This document shows, one piece after another, positions 1 through 11,005 of a DNA stretch of 64,000 nt. Location: contig JAKUCV010004869.1 of NCBI GenBank assembly GCA_028386065.3, positions 4,769 to 68,768 on the forward strand. The letters are read 5' to 3'. Made by a program: the position numbers and the translations under genes. The DNA is from Turnera subulata (Eukaryota > Streptophyta > Magnoliopsida > Malpighiales > Passifloraceae). Below the pieces are notes generated by a model. The model worked only from the letters and a program-made list of their open reading frames with translations. It had not been told where the DNA came from and ran no database searches. Position 1 is the stretch's first letter. Each line of letters starts with the position of its first letter.

Positions 1-1031
1 GGTGAGGTGGTGGCGGGTCGCGGCTGTCTGCCCGATCCGGTGCTTCGCGGTGAAGGCGCGACGAGGAGAAGTGGCGAGAAGGCGACGACTTGCTCGTCGT
101 CGGCGGCGGCAGAGAGGAAGAGGAGAAGGAGATGTGACGGCGCGTCCGGGGCAGAACGGGAGGGGGAAGTGAGGAGTGGCCATAATCGGGCTCCTCTGGT
201 TACTCCTCTTGGCGGCAACAGGGGAAGAAGTGTCGGCAGGGCGCGATGCTGGTGGGAGGAGGACGGCGGCGCATCGCGAGGAGGGAAGAGGAACAGGGCG
301 GCGAGGCGGCGATGGATTGAGGGGAAGGACGAAGGGAGATGGAGAGGCGGGAGGTGGTGGTCGCGCTGGTGCTGCGCGCGGTGGCTGTTGGTGGGTGCGG
401 CTGGAAGAGATGAAGAAGAAGAAGAAATGGTGAGGGTGAGGGGAGAGGAATCGGTGAAGAGAAAAATAGGAATGGGGAGGAGGAAGAGATAATATAGAAA
501 AAAAAAAGAAAAGGAAAGAAGAGAAGATGGGTAGTGGCCGGCTGGTAGACAAAAGAAAGTGGTAGGTAAAAGGAAAAAGAAAAGAAAAGAATAAATAAAT
601 AAAATATCTTTCAATTATTGTAGGGTTAGGTAGAAAAATCTGAGCCAACAAAAGACCTATATGCCCTTCATGCTTCTCTTGTATTCCCAAATATCCTAGG
701 GGCATAATCGTCTTTTCCGAATTCCATCCCAGTCCGAAAATACAACTTAGGCTCGGAAAATCCAATTAACTCTCCCGAGCGTTGCCCAAGTCTCGGAATT
801 GAAAACCGAGGCTCGGTTGGCCGTGTAGAATTCTCGAAAGTTAATTCCGAGGCTCGAAGATACTCCAAACGTCATATATCCTTGGCAATCGAAATGAAGC
901 TCGGTTACTCCCGGCAAAACTCGGAAAACCTGGTGCGGTAGAATTCTTGATTACAACGATAAAATTTATTTACCGTTGTAAGAGTTAAAACGACTCGGTG
1001 AAATCTCAAAAATTTTACCCGGGTCGTTACA
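1..1031 (-). mobile_element. Terminal part of an LTR-type repeat (other end outside window)
   Basis: The right boundary is the motif GGGTCGTTACA ending at 1031. Read on the minus strand it begins TGTAACGACCCGGG, the same kind of terminus as the repeat starting at 61202 and the solo LTRs described below. It holds a GC-rich block (about 1-400), a purine-rich tract (about 405-600) and a final 300 bp rich in GGCTCGG and TCGGAAAA words. The long open frames over 1-490 are GC-rich shadows with no recognisable domain. The left end and its target duplication are off the window, so solo LTR and full element cannot be told apart. Confidence 0.5.
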
Positions 1032-1378
1032 TAGTATTAGATTTCTAAGTTCAAAATTTTAACAAATATACCACTTAATATTTTATACGGCCATTGGCGA
1101 GCTTGATTTTAGAATATTAATTAAATTTAAATAATTCTAAATAAGAAAATATTAAATTGACGATATATAAATATAAATTTGACCTGAAAATTGAATAAAT
1201 TAATACAGGTATGCAATTGGAAAAAAGGACCTCACTTAATATTTTATATGGCCATTAGTTTCAATTCTTTTTTTTCTTTCAGATTGGTTGAGCAGCAAGT
1301 TTAATGCGTATACTGTTAAAAAAATTTTAAACCATACAATAATATAAAAAAATTAAAATTTATAAAAAAAATATATTT
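1032..1378. other. AT-rich sequence between two LTR-type repeats
   Basis: I see no gene here. A phrase close to acttaatattttatacggcc occurs twice (near 1073 and 1233), a small imperfect direct repeat. The last five bases, TATTT (1374-1378), are the left target-site duplication of the next element. Confidence 0.5.
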
Positions 1379-1915
1379 TGAAGCGCCCCGACCCGTATTT
1401 ACCGTACACAGTAAATACGAGCCGGAACTGTGACAACCCAACCCAAAATGACTCAGCATACAGTGTATAAAACAAATATCCGGGCTCGATAGCCCATAAT
1501 AAAAACGATAACAATAACACAATCGGCCCAATGGCCCAATAATAGCAAAAGTATGCACAGCGGAAGACTTTAAATAACTAACACTAACACTGTATGCGAC
1601 ACATGCAAACTATAGATCCAAGCCCGTCCAAGGGATAACGCTGCAGCCTGTCTGGAATGCACCAAGCCTGTACATGAAACAACTCATCCTACGGGATGAA
1701 AGCCCGCAGGTGAGGGGTGAGTCCGAAGTGCTCACGACAATGGAAAGACGATCAGTATGCACACTATAACTACTCAAGTCAAAAACACGGGCTAAACAGC
1801 CCAACCAAAAGATTCAAATAAAATCAATTATCCAATTTTATCTTTCCGGGCCCCGTCACGGATAAGCTAGTGGTCAAACCTGGTTATCAACACATTCCGG
1901 GTGCCAGACCAAATC

Positions 1916-2310
1916 CAGGGATCGACATCCCAAAAATACGAACCCAGGGATAGACATCCCAAAAATATATCACGGGATAGACATCCCAGGCATAGACATG
2001 CTTATCAAGTAACCCAGGTCATGGCCACCACGAAACAGTTTTCTAACCATCGAGTCGTACCACTACCTATCACGCGACAATTATATTACCGTCGTTAAAA
2101 TCAATTAACAGGGATCGACATCCCTAACCAGGATACCGGGATAGACATCCCTATCCAAAAACCAAGGATCGACATCCTTGTCACAATTTATTATTATTCC
2201 CATTTATTTAGTGTCAAAACGACTCAAGGGCAAATGTCCCAAAATAACCGACATTGGATAAACATCCCAAAAACCAAACAGGACATCGGGATAGACATCC
2301 CGAACCAAAA
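1916..2310 (+). repeat. Hairpin array, GGGAT-loop-ATCCC, in solo LTR A
   Basis: About ten short hairpins have arms GGGAT and ATCCC and a 4-nt loop such as CGAC or AGAC. Some have changed on both arms together: GCAT AGAC ATGC near 1995 and AAGGAT CGAC ATCCTT near 2164. The same array occurs in LTRs B and C, and inverted in D. Confidence 0.85.
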
Positions 2311-3594
2311 CACAGCAAATACAACATCCAACCATGCAATAATCATCAAAACATAAAAACCGAGTAATAAGGCACATATTGAAGGAAATCCATCCTCACC
2401 TTGGCCGATTACTCAACTTCGGAAACTATGACCGGTCCGACGCCGGCTCCTCGGGAAACTGCCCGATATCCAAACCTATACAACAAATCATACATACACA
2501 TAAATGCACATAAGAGTATGTCATGATGCCAATCTTACGAAATATACCCATCCCGGTTACATATCTTTTATTATTATCATTTACCGAAAATAATTAACCG
2601 AACGTATATCCGAATATAATTTTGGTACTATACTTTAATTGAAACTCTTTCAAAATAATTCCATAAGATAACTATAATTATCCAAAATAATAATTACTAT
2701 AATTTTCAAAAAAAATAATAATCTATTTATAATTTTCAGAAAATACATATAGTGTTTATCTTTTTCTAAATACATTTACAATTTAATTTTCCAACACAAA
2801 ATATAATTAACTTTAATTTTCCAAATACATGTACATATACATATACCACAATAATAATTTTCCAGCCAAAATAATATACATATAAATTTCTAGAAATTAA
2901 CTTCAAGTTACATATATTTTTTTCCAATTTAATAATAAGTTCCAAAACAAAACTTAATTATTTAACTAAGTAAATATATTTATATTTTCACAAAAATACC
3001 AGAATCAAGTCGTCCATATTTTCCTCAAAATAACTATATATTTTTTTCCAAAAATTGAATTCCAGAATATAAATAAAAATATATATATATATATTGTTTT
3101 TTTAAAAAAATATTCGGGTTGGGTCATGAATAGTGCAGCCCAGACCCAACCCAAGGTCAGGCCCAGCACCATTCAGCCCAACCCAGCAGCAGACCCATAA
3201 CCAGAAACGCAACCCGACCAATCGAAGCGGGTCGGACGCGGGTCAAGCGGGTCTCACCTCGGGTTCGGCGATGGCGGCGCGACGAACGGCAGGTACGGGC
3301 AAGGGGAAGCTCACGCGGGGTTGACGAGGCTGAGGCGACCCCTACGGCTGTGGAAGGACGGCGCTGCGTCGTCGGCGTGAGGCGGCAGACGGTGTTGAAG
3401 CGGATCCGCCGGTTTCTGCATCGGGTCGACGGCGCGTCACGGCCGGTCTCGCGGCGGAAGGCAACAGCGGCGACAGGGCTGAGCTCGCGACGGGACGACG
3501 AACCTCGTGGTGGCGGCGGTGCGGCGATACACGGCGGGGATCGGCTATGAGTGAACAGTGTGGGGGCGCTCCGGGGAGGTGACGACACTGTTAC

Positions 3595-3897
3595 CATTTT
3601 TTTTCCTTTTTTCTCTATTTTCTTCTTCTTTTTCTGTATTTCCCTTAATTCATTTTCTTTTCTTTTTCTTGATTTTCTTCTCTCTTTTTTTTTATTTCTC
3701 ATTCTCTCTTTTTTTTCTTTTCCCTCTTCTCGTTGCTTTTGTTTTTTTCTCTGCTTTTCTTTTTTTTTTCTTTTCTTTTCACTCTTTTTCTTTTTTTCCT
3801 CTTTTTCTTTTTCTCTCCTTTTCTCTTCTTTTTCTCTCTTTCTTTTTTTTTTCTTTTTCTTCTCCTCTCTTCCTCACCCGGCTCTTCTCCTTATAAA
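3595..3897 (+). promoter_or_regulatory. Pyrimidine tract ending in TATA box, LTR core promoter
   Basis: Roughly 290 bp of almost pure C/T on the plus strand ends at TTATAAA (3891-3897). The same arrangement is seen in LTR C (TTATAAA at 47683-47689) and LTR B (TATATAA at 57534-57540). Its position about 330 bp from the 3' end of the element fits a U3 promoter and plus-strand orientation. Open frames here, rich in Phe, Leu and Ser, are artefacts of the C/T run. Confidence 0.55.
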
Positions 3898-4244
3898 CTG
3901 AAAAAAAATACTATTACACTTGTGATATCAATAATACAGTTCGTCCATATTACGGGCGAATCCGATCCGGACCAGAAAATAACCGATACCTCCTTAGTTA
4001 TTTTCCGGTGTGATTTTCCGAGAAATTTCGAAACCCGAAAAATACCAACTTAGTTCCGAAAAATTCACGGGAAAATCACGAGCGCGGGAAAACCCTCGGT
4101 TTCGAAAAACGACTCCCGATTTACCTTGAATTAATTACCCAAGATTAATTCAACAGTAAATCACGGTAAATAGACTTTTACAGTCCGGTAAAAATCCAAA
4201 ATTTTTACCCGGGCTGTTACATATTTTATTAAAAAAATACTAAC

Positions 4245-4276
4245 CAAGCCCGTGGAATCCACGGGTAGTGAACTAG
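4245..4276 (+). mobile_element. Helitron-like 3' terminus (hairpin plus CTAG)
   Basis: A perfect hairpin, CCCGTGG AAT CCACGGG (about 4250-4266), is followed about ten bases later by CTAG (4273-4276) and then T. A short hairpin a few bases upstream of CTRR, with insertion before T, is the hallmark of a Helitron 3' end. Solo LTR A lies just upstream and probably split the element. I could not find a convincing 5' TC end. A related hairpin lies on the minus strand near 25615-25635. Confidence 0.45.
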
Positions 4277-4997
4277 TTTGTTTTGATTGCGCATCCCACG
4301 TCCACAGCTTCGCGTGAATTAGTCTGGATTCGATCATGAGCGCGTATCTGATGGCAGAGAGTGAGTCTCCCATCAAAAAAATTTCACATATACAAGAAAT
4401 TCAAACTCAAGATACATGGATCGATCCTACAATAGTCCTTCAATTTTTTAACACCCCTTTCAAAAACATTTTACTTCAAGTTCTTTGTAAATCAGGTGAC
4501 GGTAAGATGCATCACATTAGTCCGTCCAAATGCCAATGATGTAACAGGATAATTAAAAATCTTAATTAATTAGCGTGGTTGAGAGTTGTCTGGTGTTTGT
4601 TTTGTGCGCACACAATATTCAGAAGGTAAATAATAGAAATCAAAAATGTTATCCTTTTACTTCCTTGAGAAGACATCCTTTTGTGGACAAAGAATAAAAA
4701 AGAAGGCTTCTTTTGGTTACGGACTTGTAGTCATATCCTCCCTAGACGATCAAGAAAGATAAAGGTCTACGTCAGAATTAGAAAATTGCTTTCTTGTTCC
4801 GTCATTTTTGTCATAATTGCACAGTGGTCCTTCAAACAAAATAACGAAACACAAACTTTAGGAGGTATGTACATGTGCCTATCGCCTAATACACAGGACT
4901 CCTTACTCTTTATACGCAAAAAGAACTCCGTTCTCTTAATCAGTATTGATCCGGGGTTGAACCAAATCGGAAATGATGTTAATTAGTATTCTTTTAC
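4277..4997. other. Intergenic, no gene seen
   Basis: A low-GC stretch with short chance open frames only (the longest is 101 codons from 4681). None shows a recognisable motif or splice context. Confidence 0.4.
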
Positions 4998-5016
4998 GAC
5001 AAAAAGAAACGTGACT

Positions 5017-5327
5017 ACCACCGGGGGTGGTGGCCCAGTGGCAAGGCCTTCAACCTGCCATCTCCAAGATTCGGGTTCGAGTCCCGGCGCTTCCAGTCAA
5101 GCCCCATAGTGTGATGCGGCCGAATATGGCCTTCCACACGGTGGGGTGCTGGCCGTTGAGCCCGGTGATTCCCTGGTATTATGACGCGTAGCAGGTGAGG
5201 GTGTCCGCTGGTGCCCCGGTTGGGCGGTCTCTCCTATGAGGAGGGTCTAATGCCAGGATGTAACCGGTATTGACCGGGGCTTGGACCGACGGGGCGATGA
5301 TGACACCACTGATGCTTTTTTTTTTTC
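5017..5327 (+). mobile_element. tRNA-derived SINE with target-site duplication
   Basis: The 5' part carries RNA polymerase III promoter boxes: an A-box-like TGGCCCAGTGGC (about 5031-5042) and a B box GGTTCGAGTCCC (about 5073-5084). This is the spacing expected of a tRNA-related head. A GC-rich body follows and ends in a run of T (about 5316-5326). The flanks repeat: GACAAAAAGAAACGTGACTA before the element and GAC(A)nGATACGTGACTA after it. Length near 310 bp and a T-rich 3' end suit plant SINEs. It is not a functional tRNA gene, because no acceptor stem closes. Confidence 0.8.
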
Positions 5328-5500
5328 GACAAAAAAAAAAAGATACGTGACTAATTTAAGCATCACAAATATTTCATGACAAATAAAATATCAAGTATCA
5401 ACAAATGCAATATAGACAAAAAAAAAAGATACGTGACTAGTTTAAGCATCACAAATATTTCATGACAAATAAAATATCAAGTATCAACAAATGCAATATA
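5328..5500 (+). repeat. 86-87 bp tandem duplication beside the SINE
   Basis: The segment 5328-5414, starting at the SINE's downstream target duplication, is repeated at 5415-5500 with only small differences (for example ctaattt against ctagttt, and the length of the A run). The duplication copies the flank but not the SINE itself. Confidence 0.85.
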
Positions 5501-6098
5501 ACTTACTCTTACCTATGTCATGACTCCTTTAGCTTAGCTTAATTAATAGACTGGGAACAGTTGAAAGCTGCTGTCTATGGCGGCCTGGCAACTAGTCAAA
5601 GGCTTAAAGCTGGGCATTGAAATAGGGATTAATGTTAATATATTGTTACTTCTCAAAAAAAAAAAAAGTTCATATATTGTTTTTGTTATACTAGTTTTTA
5701 CCCCCAAAAATTTGTTTTCATACTCATATGCTATTACCGTGAAATAATATCTACTTGGATTGAAGAAAACCAATTCGTGTTCGAATTGGGCCAACAAATA
5801 TTAAACTTTTCACCTAGCATTATTATTAATCCACAATTAATAAACGTTTTTTTTTTTGGAAAGAAACAAAGATAAAAAACGGATCCAGTATAAAGTATAG
5901 ATTTAGAATATTGATTCACCACGATTTACACTATCGAGAATTCTAGGTGGGATTGATCTACTTGGGAATTGGGGAAAAAGTATGATTAAAGCCTAAAACA
6001 CCAACACTAGCTTGATAACCCAACATATAAATCTTTTGAAAAACGATAACCCATTAAAATGAAGAACTTGCTAATCAGATGTTATCAGCTTCTTCTCT
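5501..6098. other. Intergenic, downstream of the PAM68-family gene
   Basis: AT-rich sequence with A and T homopolymers. It should contain the 3' UTR of the minus-strand gene at 6099-6665. No other gene is seen. Confidence 0.4.
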
Positions 6099-6665
6099 TC
6101 ACATCTGGCTCTTGCCCTCATCTTCTTCCTTCCACATCTCGGTCCAGTTTTGTTTAGCTTCTTCGAACCCAAGCAACGAGCCTTTCTTGTTTGGATCCAA
6201 ACTTGCGGAAAGAGCCCCATAGGCTATCCCCAGAGTAGAAGCCCCAAAAGTTAGGAGAAGCGTGAGATATGTCACCCACAATGGCACATCCCATATCTGG
6301 TACTTCTTGGCCATACCAATAAGCTGCATTGATCCAAGTGCAAGAGCCAGAGGTGCCCCAACAGAAACCAGAACTCTCACTATTATTCTGTTGAATACTT
6401 CCTCAGGGAGCGGTTCATCGCCATCATTATTGCCCCTCTCGTTCTTGTTGTTATTGCCACTTTCCTGTAGTATGCCTTGTGGGGTTGATCTTGTGCTGCT
6501 TCCAAAACCTTTGGCATTTGCTTGTAGTTTCCAATCTTTTGGTGGCGTTTTGTTTAGGTTTTGCATGCTTTTGGAGGAGACTGTTGCACGGGTCTTTGGC
6601 TTCTTCCATGGCGGGAGTTTTGCTGGGTAGAGAGTGGTTTTCGAGAAGGATAGAGTAGTGTTCAT
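6099..6665 (-). CDS. PAM68-family chloroplast thylakoid assembly factor
   Basis: A single exon of 188 codons. The N-terminal 50 or so residues are rich in Ser, Thr and Lys with few acids, as in a chloroplast transit peptide. A polar Asn/Gly/Asp-rich linker follows, then the family core: an EEVFNRI segment near residue 88, a first membrane span at about 98-117, the hallmark QIWDVPLW, a second span at about 128-148 with TFGASTLGIAYGALS, then SLDPNKKGSLLG and an acidic C-terminus with NWTEMWKEE. PAM68 assists early photosystem II assembly in the thylakoid and its paralogue PAM68L is needed for the NDH complex. I cannot say which of the two this is. An upstream in-frame TTG would add four residues; the ATG at 6665 is preferred. 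The frame is intact with no damage. Confidence 0.93.
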   Translation of the reverse strand: MNTTLSFSKTTLYPAKLPPWKKPKTRATVSSKSMQNLNKTPPKDWKLQANAKGFGSSTRSTPQGILQESGNNNKNERGNNDGDEPLPEEVFNRIIVRVLVSVGAPLALALGSMQLIGMAKKYQIWDVPLWVTYLTLLLTFGASTLGIAYGALSASLDPNKKGSLLGFEEAKQNWTEMWKEEDEGKSQM

Positions 6666-6729
6666 GGCTTCTTCCAATGTTTTCCTTTATTTTCTCACAG
6701 GGGTCATATGAGTATGTTCTTATGATCAA

Positions 6730-6741
6730 TTATCTTATCCT
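6730..6741 (-). promoter_or_regulatory. Possible I-box upstream of the PAM68-family gene
   Basis: On the minus strand, about 65-75 bp before the ATG, the sequence reads GGATAAGATAATTG. It contains GATAAG, the I-box core found in many light-regulated plant promoters. This is a short-motif match only; no clear TATA box was identified. Confidence 0.25.
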
Positions 6742-7225
6742 AAATGAACGGTGGGTGGTACTTTTAATTACTGCACGGAGACTTCCCAAGATATTTCTTT
6801 TTTCTTTTGGTCGTTTTCCCAAGATATTTCTTGATTATCGTGTGTTATGATATTTTCTGATGATTATATTTATATGCCATGAAAAATTAGGAGGTAATGA
6901 CAAAGTTGGAACTCCTAATTGTACCTTATATTATATGGGTGGATAAGTTCATTTTGGCCACGTTTTTAGGAGGGCATTGTTTTTCTTTTTTATTTTGTTC
7001 TTTTGTGAGGGAATCCCAAAAAAATATTATAACACAAACATCTATTGCATGTCCGCCTAAAAATATATTAAAATGTAGTAAGCTTTGTACTTGCATTTTC
7101 TCACATTTTTTCTAAAGCTGAGACTGCCGCATTTTTGTTTTTAAGTTTCCTATTTAAGTTCTTTTTTTTTGTCGAATTTTTCTTAAATTATTTTTTTTGG
7201 TTACAACGAGTGTCTAAAAAGCAAC
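6742..7225. other. Intergenic, upstream of the PAM68-family gene
   Basis: Probable promoter and 5' flank of the gene at 6099-6665. No further gene is seen. It is bounded on the right by the target duplication of the copia element. Confidence 0.35.
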
Positions 7226-7230
7226 TAAGT

Positions 7231-7469
7231 TGTTATAAATAAAAGAGGAAGAAGGAGAAGTTTGAGGGGGAAAGGATTTTTCCGGTGAGCTCCAACGAGG
7301 TTCCGGTCACTCTCCGGTCACGGGTTTCATTACCCGGTTTCAGTTTTTCATTAACCTCTCTATTTCTGATTTACACATATATATAATAAGTGGGAATATT
7401 GTATAGTATATGTATTTGGTATGTATTACAATGACATACATACATGTATTTATACATTGTTTTATAACA
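7231..7469 (-). repeat. 3' LTR of copia element 1
   Basis: 239 bp, TG...CA ends, almost identical to 13478-13716. Left target duplication TAAGT at 7226-7230. Confidence 0.95.
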
Positions 7470-7479
7470 CTCCTCCTTG

Positions 7480-9790
7480 GATGTCATTGTGTTGATGGGT
7501 AGAATTCGCTTTGGGGATACTGCCTCATTAAAAACCTTACCAAGAAAAACCCAGTGGGATAAAAACTTGGTGAAGGAAAAAAGAGTGCAGTGCGTATTCT
7601 ATTCCCCCTCATTTTTGCCTCCATTGATTGCTTGATATTATTGCATGCCAATCGTCCTTGTCAGCTTCTGGTGACGTGTGTTTTGTCTGATCATTTTTGT
7701 TACATCATAACTTCAATTGGACAAAGTTGGCAGCATAATCTTCATAATTTTGTCGTTGGAGCGTCTATCTTCCCATCATGCTTTTGTAGGCCCGATAATA
7801 TAGCAACATCATGTGTAAAGTTGTAGCTGATGTCCGTCTGTGCTTTATGTGGATTAAATAAGGAATCTACATCTGCAAATATTAACTATACTCTCTTTCG
7901 GGTTTACAGGATTACACATTTGTTATTCCCAAGATAAGAGCAAATACATATATTGCCAATAGGCTTAAATCAAAAGCTTCAGGCTTTATGTTACAAGCAA
8001 TACATATTGCACTTAGACAGGGTACTCCAGGACCAGTCTAATAGCACGGTATTTGGAAACATCTTCTGGAATTCCAATCAATAAACATACAAATTTATTC
8101 ATACTCAAAATGATTTAAACTTAGTTCAATTTTTGTAATTTCCCGGGAATTAGTTGCTTCAGGCAACTGGGATCCTGCAGGGATCTTTATGTATATCTCA
8201 CAACTTATGGATCCATAGTAGGCTGTAAAAGTATTCATTAGATGCATTTTTAATTCTTTATATAATGCCAGACCTTTCAAATAATTGCATCCACCACAGG
8301 GGAGTGAATCTCCTCATAATTAATACCAGATCGTTCGGGTAAAACTTTGTGCAACCGTGCTTTATATCTCATTTATATTTTCCGCACAAATATCCATTTT
8401 TCGACCGATCAATTTTACACCATCTGGTGTACGGACTATAGGTCCGATAAATATCTCGCTTCGCAAGCGAGTCTAACACAGCCTTTAATTATATCTCTTT
8501 ATTTTGGCCAATCATACAGCACCTACATTCATTAGTAGGTTCATCATCCTCTATTTTAATATTTAGCGCTATAAAAATTCTATTCCGTCGATGGTTATTT
8601 CTCGTCGGTTCCATCTTACTTCTGACACTGTAATTGAGATCTCACCATATTCACTTATTTCAGGTACCTGAGTTACTTCTGGAACTTTATCACTTTGTGT
8701 CAGAGAATCAACCTCTTCTAGAGGACTTTTAATTCAAACCTCTACTGGAGGCCATATTTTCTTACTGAGGCCAGCTTATCACATTTGCTCCTTTTTCTCT
8801 ATTGAGAATTTCTTTTCTTTTTGGAACTGAGTATAAACTATAGATTCATTTGCATACTTATATTGTTCTTCAGGAATATCAATTTAAACAGGAGCATTTG
8901 CAGCTGGTATATGGTCACACTTAATTTAAATGTGTCTGGCAATTACATATCAATTTTTCTGCATATGAATCATCTTCTTTTGATTATATGAGGATCATCA
9001 TTCATATATATAATGCATTTCAACAATCTTGAATCTTGATCCAACTGCTTCTTTCCTTGATCCAGCTGCTTCTTTTCTCTCCCTTATGTTTGGTAAACTC
9101 TATCATCAAATTAACATACCCAACATACACAACATATATTCCCAATCTTCTTTAAGGACCAACAAAACAATGCTGTGGTGGAGCATTTTTATACTATATA
9201 ATCGATGGTCAGAAGATGGGAGATACTAAGTATGTGACCATTAATCAATTAAAGGGGAGATCTTATCATGTTGGCTTGATGCACTCAAGTGTTGCTGCAT
9301 ATAAAATACCATTTTCTCAAACAGTGATATTTCATCAATGGTCCTGCAATTAATTGTCAATATGGCCCAGATCTTTTTAGGTTTATTTCCAATGATATAA
9401 ATTATCCATTGAAGAAACATACCAGCATTATCTAGACATATAGTCTAATAACATAAGTAGGGATATGTACCCGCAAGTGGCCAAATTATTAAATAAGTGC
9501 GCACAATGCCAACTTGCGTCACACAATGGACCATCTAGTCGATGCATCGTAAAAATTACCTAGATGGTCAACACGACGGAGTTATTGGTCCGCGTACATG
9601 TCCCTGAATTATTTCCAAAACTTTCTGGTGATTCCAGACTAATCTCATCTTAGGAAGGCCATATAATTAATTTCGTAGCATACAAATACGTGGAAATTCA
9701 TTGATTGTAAAACTTCTGATTTTTCAATGAATGACCCAATAAATTTCGTGCATCATTATTGACCCGGGGTGGTCCAACCGGTCATGCCAA
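7480..9790 (-). pseudogene. Decayed copia pol (integrase to reverse transcriptase)
   Basis: No long frame survives. On the minus strand, 8280-8095 still reads like copia reverse transcriptase: a TAYYGS segment, an IYIKIPAGS segment (normally IYMKIPEG) and EATNSRE. At about 9790-9745, H-x-R-x-G-H-like coding of the GAG-pre-integrase (tggcatgaccggttgg on the minus strand) marks the upstream limit. The integrase and RT frames between and after these landmarks are full of stops and shifts. The 61-codon frame at 8095-8280 is a relic, not a gene. Confidence 0.7.
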
Positions 9791-9799
9791 ACAATAAGT

Positions 9800-10095
9800 C
9801 CATATACCAACTTCAAGTTGGTGCCAGCTTCAGGCTGCTATTTATGTGCCAGCTTCAGGTTGGATAACTTAGAAAAAATTATTTACCAGCTTCTGGCTGG
9901 TGCATGCTAGCTATAAATTACATATCTATCAGCCAACTTCTAGTTGGTCTCAGCTTCAAGCTGTATAAACTTGTGTATTTAAACACTTAAAATTTCTAGC
10001 TTCAGGCTAGAGCATTTCAGCTTCTGGATGGATATGTTAAGTTTCAATTACTCAACTGCTAGCTTCAGGCTAGCTATATATGTGCCAATTTTAGC
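9800..10095 (-). repeat. Hairpin array with constant 5-nt loop, element 1
   Basis: A run of about ten 13-15 nt palindromes. On the plus strand they read CCAACTTCAAGTTGG, CCAGCTTCTGGCTGG, CCAACTTCTAGTTGG and CTAGCTTCAGGCTAG. The loop stays near TTCAG/TTCTG while both arms change together. The sister element has the counterpart at 38995-39305. Confidence 0.85.
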
Positions 10096-10393
10096 CTTAT
10101 TTCTGCCACTCATGTCGAAAAAGATCAGAATTATTGGACAATAATTAAAGTAGTGACAAACTTTTCCAAAAGCAAAAACCTCGAAGATTGAAAAGCTTTG
10201 GAGTTTACTGACAAATAATGCAAAGTTTTAATTACCGAAAAATCTTCTGGATCTTTTCAGAGATAGAAAAAGGGTCCACATTTGAAAAACTGACACCTAG
10301 TTGTCTAATCTCAGACTATAAGAAGGGGAGGTAGTTGAGACAGGAAGATGCATAAATGCCTCTCTAGGAAGAAGAAATAGGTTAGCTTATAGC

Positions 10394-11005
10394 ATGGTGA
10401 ATGAGCAGCAAGAGGAACTACCGAATGATCTGGCGAGAATTCTTCGTTTAGTGTTTGTTGATGAACTATATTCATCTAGGTTCTTTGTAACTCCTATGGA
10501 AGAAACATTCTTCCTAGAGGACCAAAGCAATCTAAGGGCTTCCTTTTATGACTCGGCTAACTCTATTATGTTTTTCATATCTAATAGACTGTAGGAATTT
10601 CAGCTAGAGCCTTCATGTCAAATTTTAAATCAAAGCAGTTATTATCAGGTTTCCATGATGGCTCGGAGCGTCCCAAGGGTGACTGGGTTACCACCTACAT
10701 GGCCTAAGGTACGACTTTTACTGTGGAATTGCAGGGGTGTAGCAAGAAGGTCTCAAGACTTTGTGCGTACCTTAAGGGATCTGAAGAATCAGTACAAGCC
10801 TAACATGGTACTGATTACTGAGGCTTTGTGGCAAGCAGCAGAGAATCATGGTGTGATTCCACTTCGTTTTCCTCCAACGAATCGGTTTGAGATACCTAGA
10901 GAAAACAACATGGGTGGTATGTGGTTCTCCTGGAACGATAGTGTTAGGGTCAACATTAATGGTGAGGCTCAGAGTTTCAGGGTTAATGTTGTACCCAACC
11001 GTTAA
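10394..11005 (+). pseudogene. Antisense ORF in copia element 1, LINE endonuclease-like C-terminus
   Basis: Two frames (10394-10594 and 10655-11005) run opposite to the host retroelement. The second contains LLLWNCRGVA, then YKPNMVLITEALW and GGMWFSWNDSVRV. This is the N-terminal pattern of plant LINE apurinic endonucleases (WNCRG, then a conserved acidic ET/EA site and a Gly-rich W segment). The first half (VNEQQEELP, FVDELYSSRFFVTPMEETFF) is not recognised. One TAG interrupts the frame here; in the sister copy (38099-38827) the stop is at a neighbouring but different codon. The common ancestor therefore probably had one uninterrupted antisense frame. Catalytic parts of the endonuclease beyond the N-terminus are absent. 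Confidence 0.6.

Larger units (their letters stand above)
1379..4221 (+). mobile_element. Solo LTR A, about 2.8 kb, TG...CA, TSD TATTT
   Basis: The element starts TGAAGCGCCCCGACCCG and ends GGGCTGTTACA. It is flanked on both sides by the 5-bp direct repeat TATTT (1374-1378 and 4222-4226). TG/CA ends and a 5-bp duplication are diagnostic of LTR retrotransposon insertion. The two ends are not copies of each other and no polyprotein is visible, so a solo LTR left by LTR-LTR recombination is the best reading. In order it contains a hairpin array (about 1916-2310), an AT-rich kilobase, a GC-rich block (about 3120-3560), a pyrimidine tract and a TATA box. Three relatives lie at 43664-60522, 45136-48011 and 57868-60514. 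The lineage is probably Ty3/gypsy-like, but no coding region is present to prove it. Confidence 0.85.

Noticed and set aside
7..492. 161-codon Arg/Gly-rich open frame
   Set aside because: GC-rich and purine-rich repeat sequence, open in several frames, non-ATG start.
3551..4053. Phe/Leu/Ser-rich open frames (also at 47374-47773 and 57173-57596)
   Set aside because: Translations of a pyrimidine tract in solo LTRs; present in several frames at once, with no domain.
5017..5100. tRNA gene with A and B boxes
   Set aside because: No cloverleaf closes and the body continues as a 310-bp unit with target duplication, so it is a SINE.
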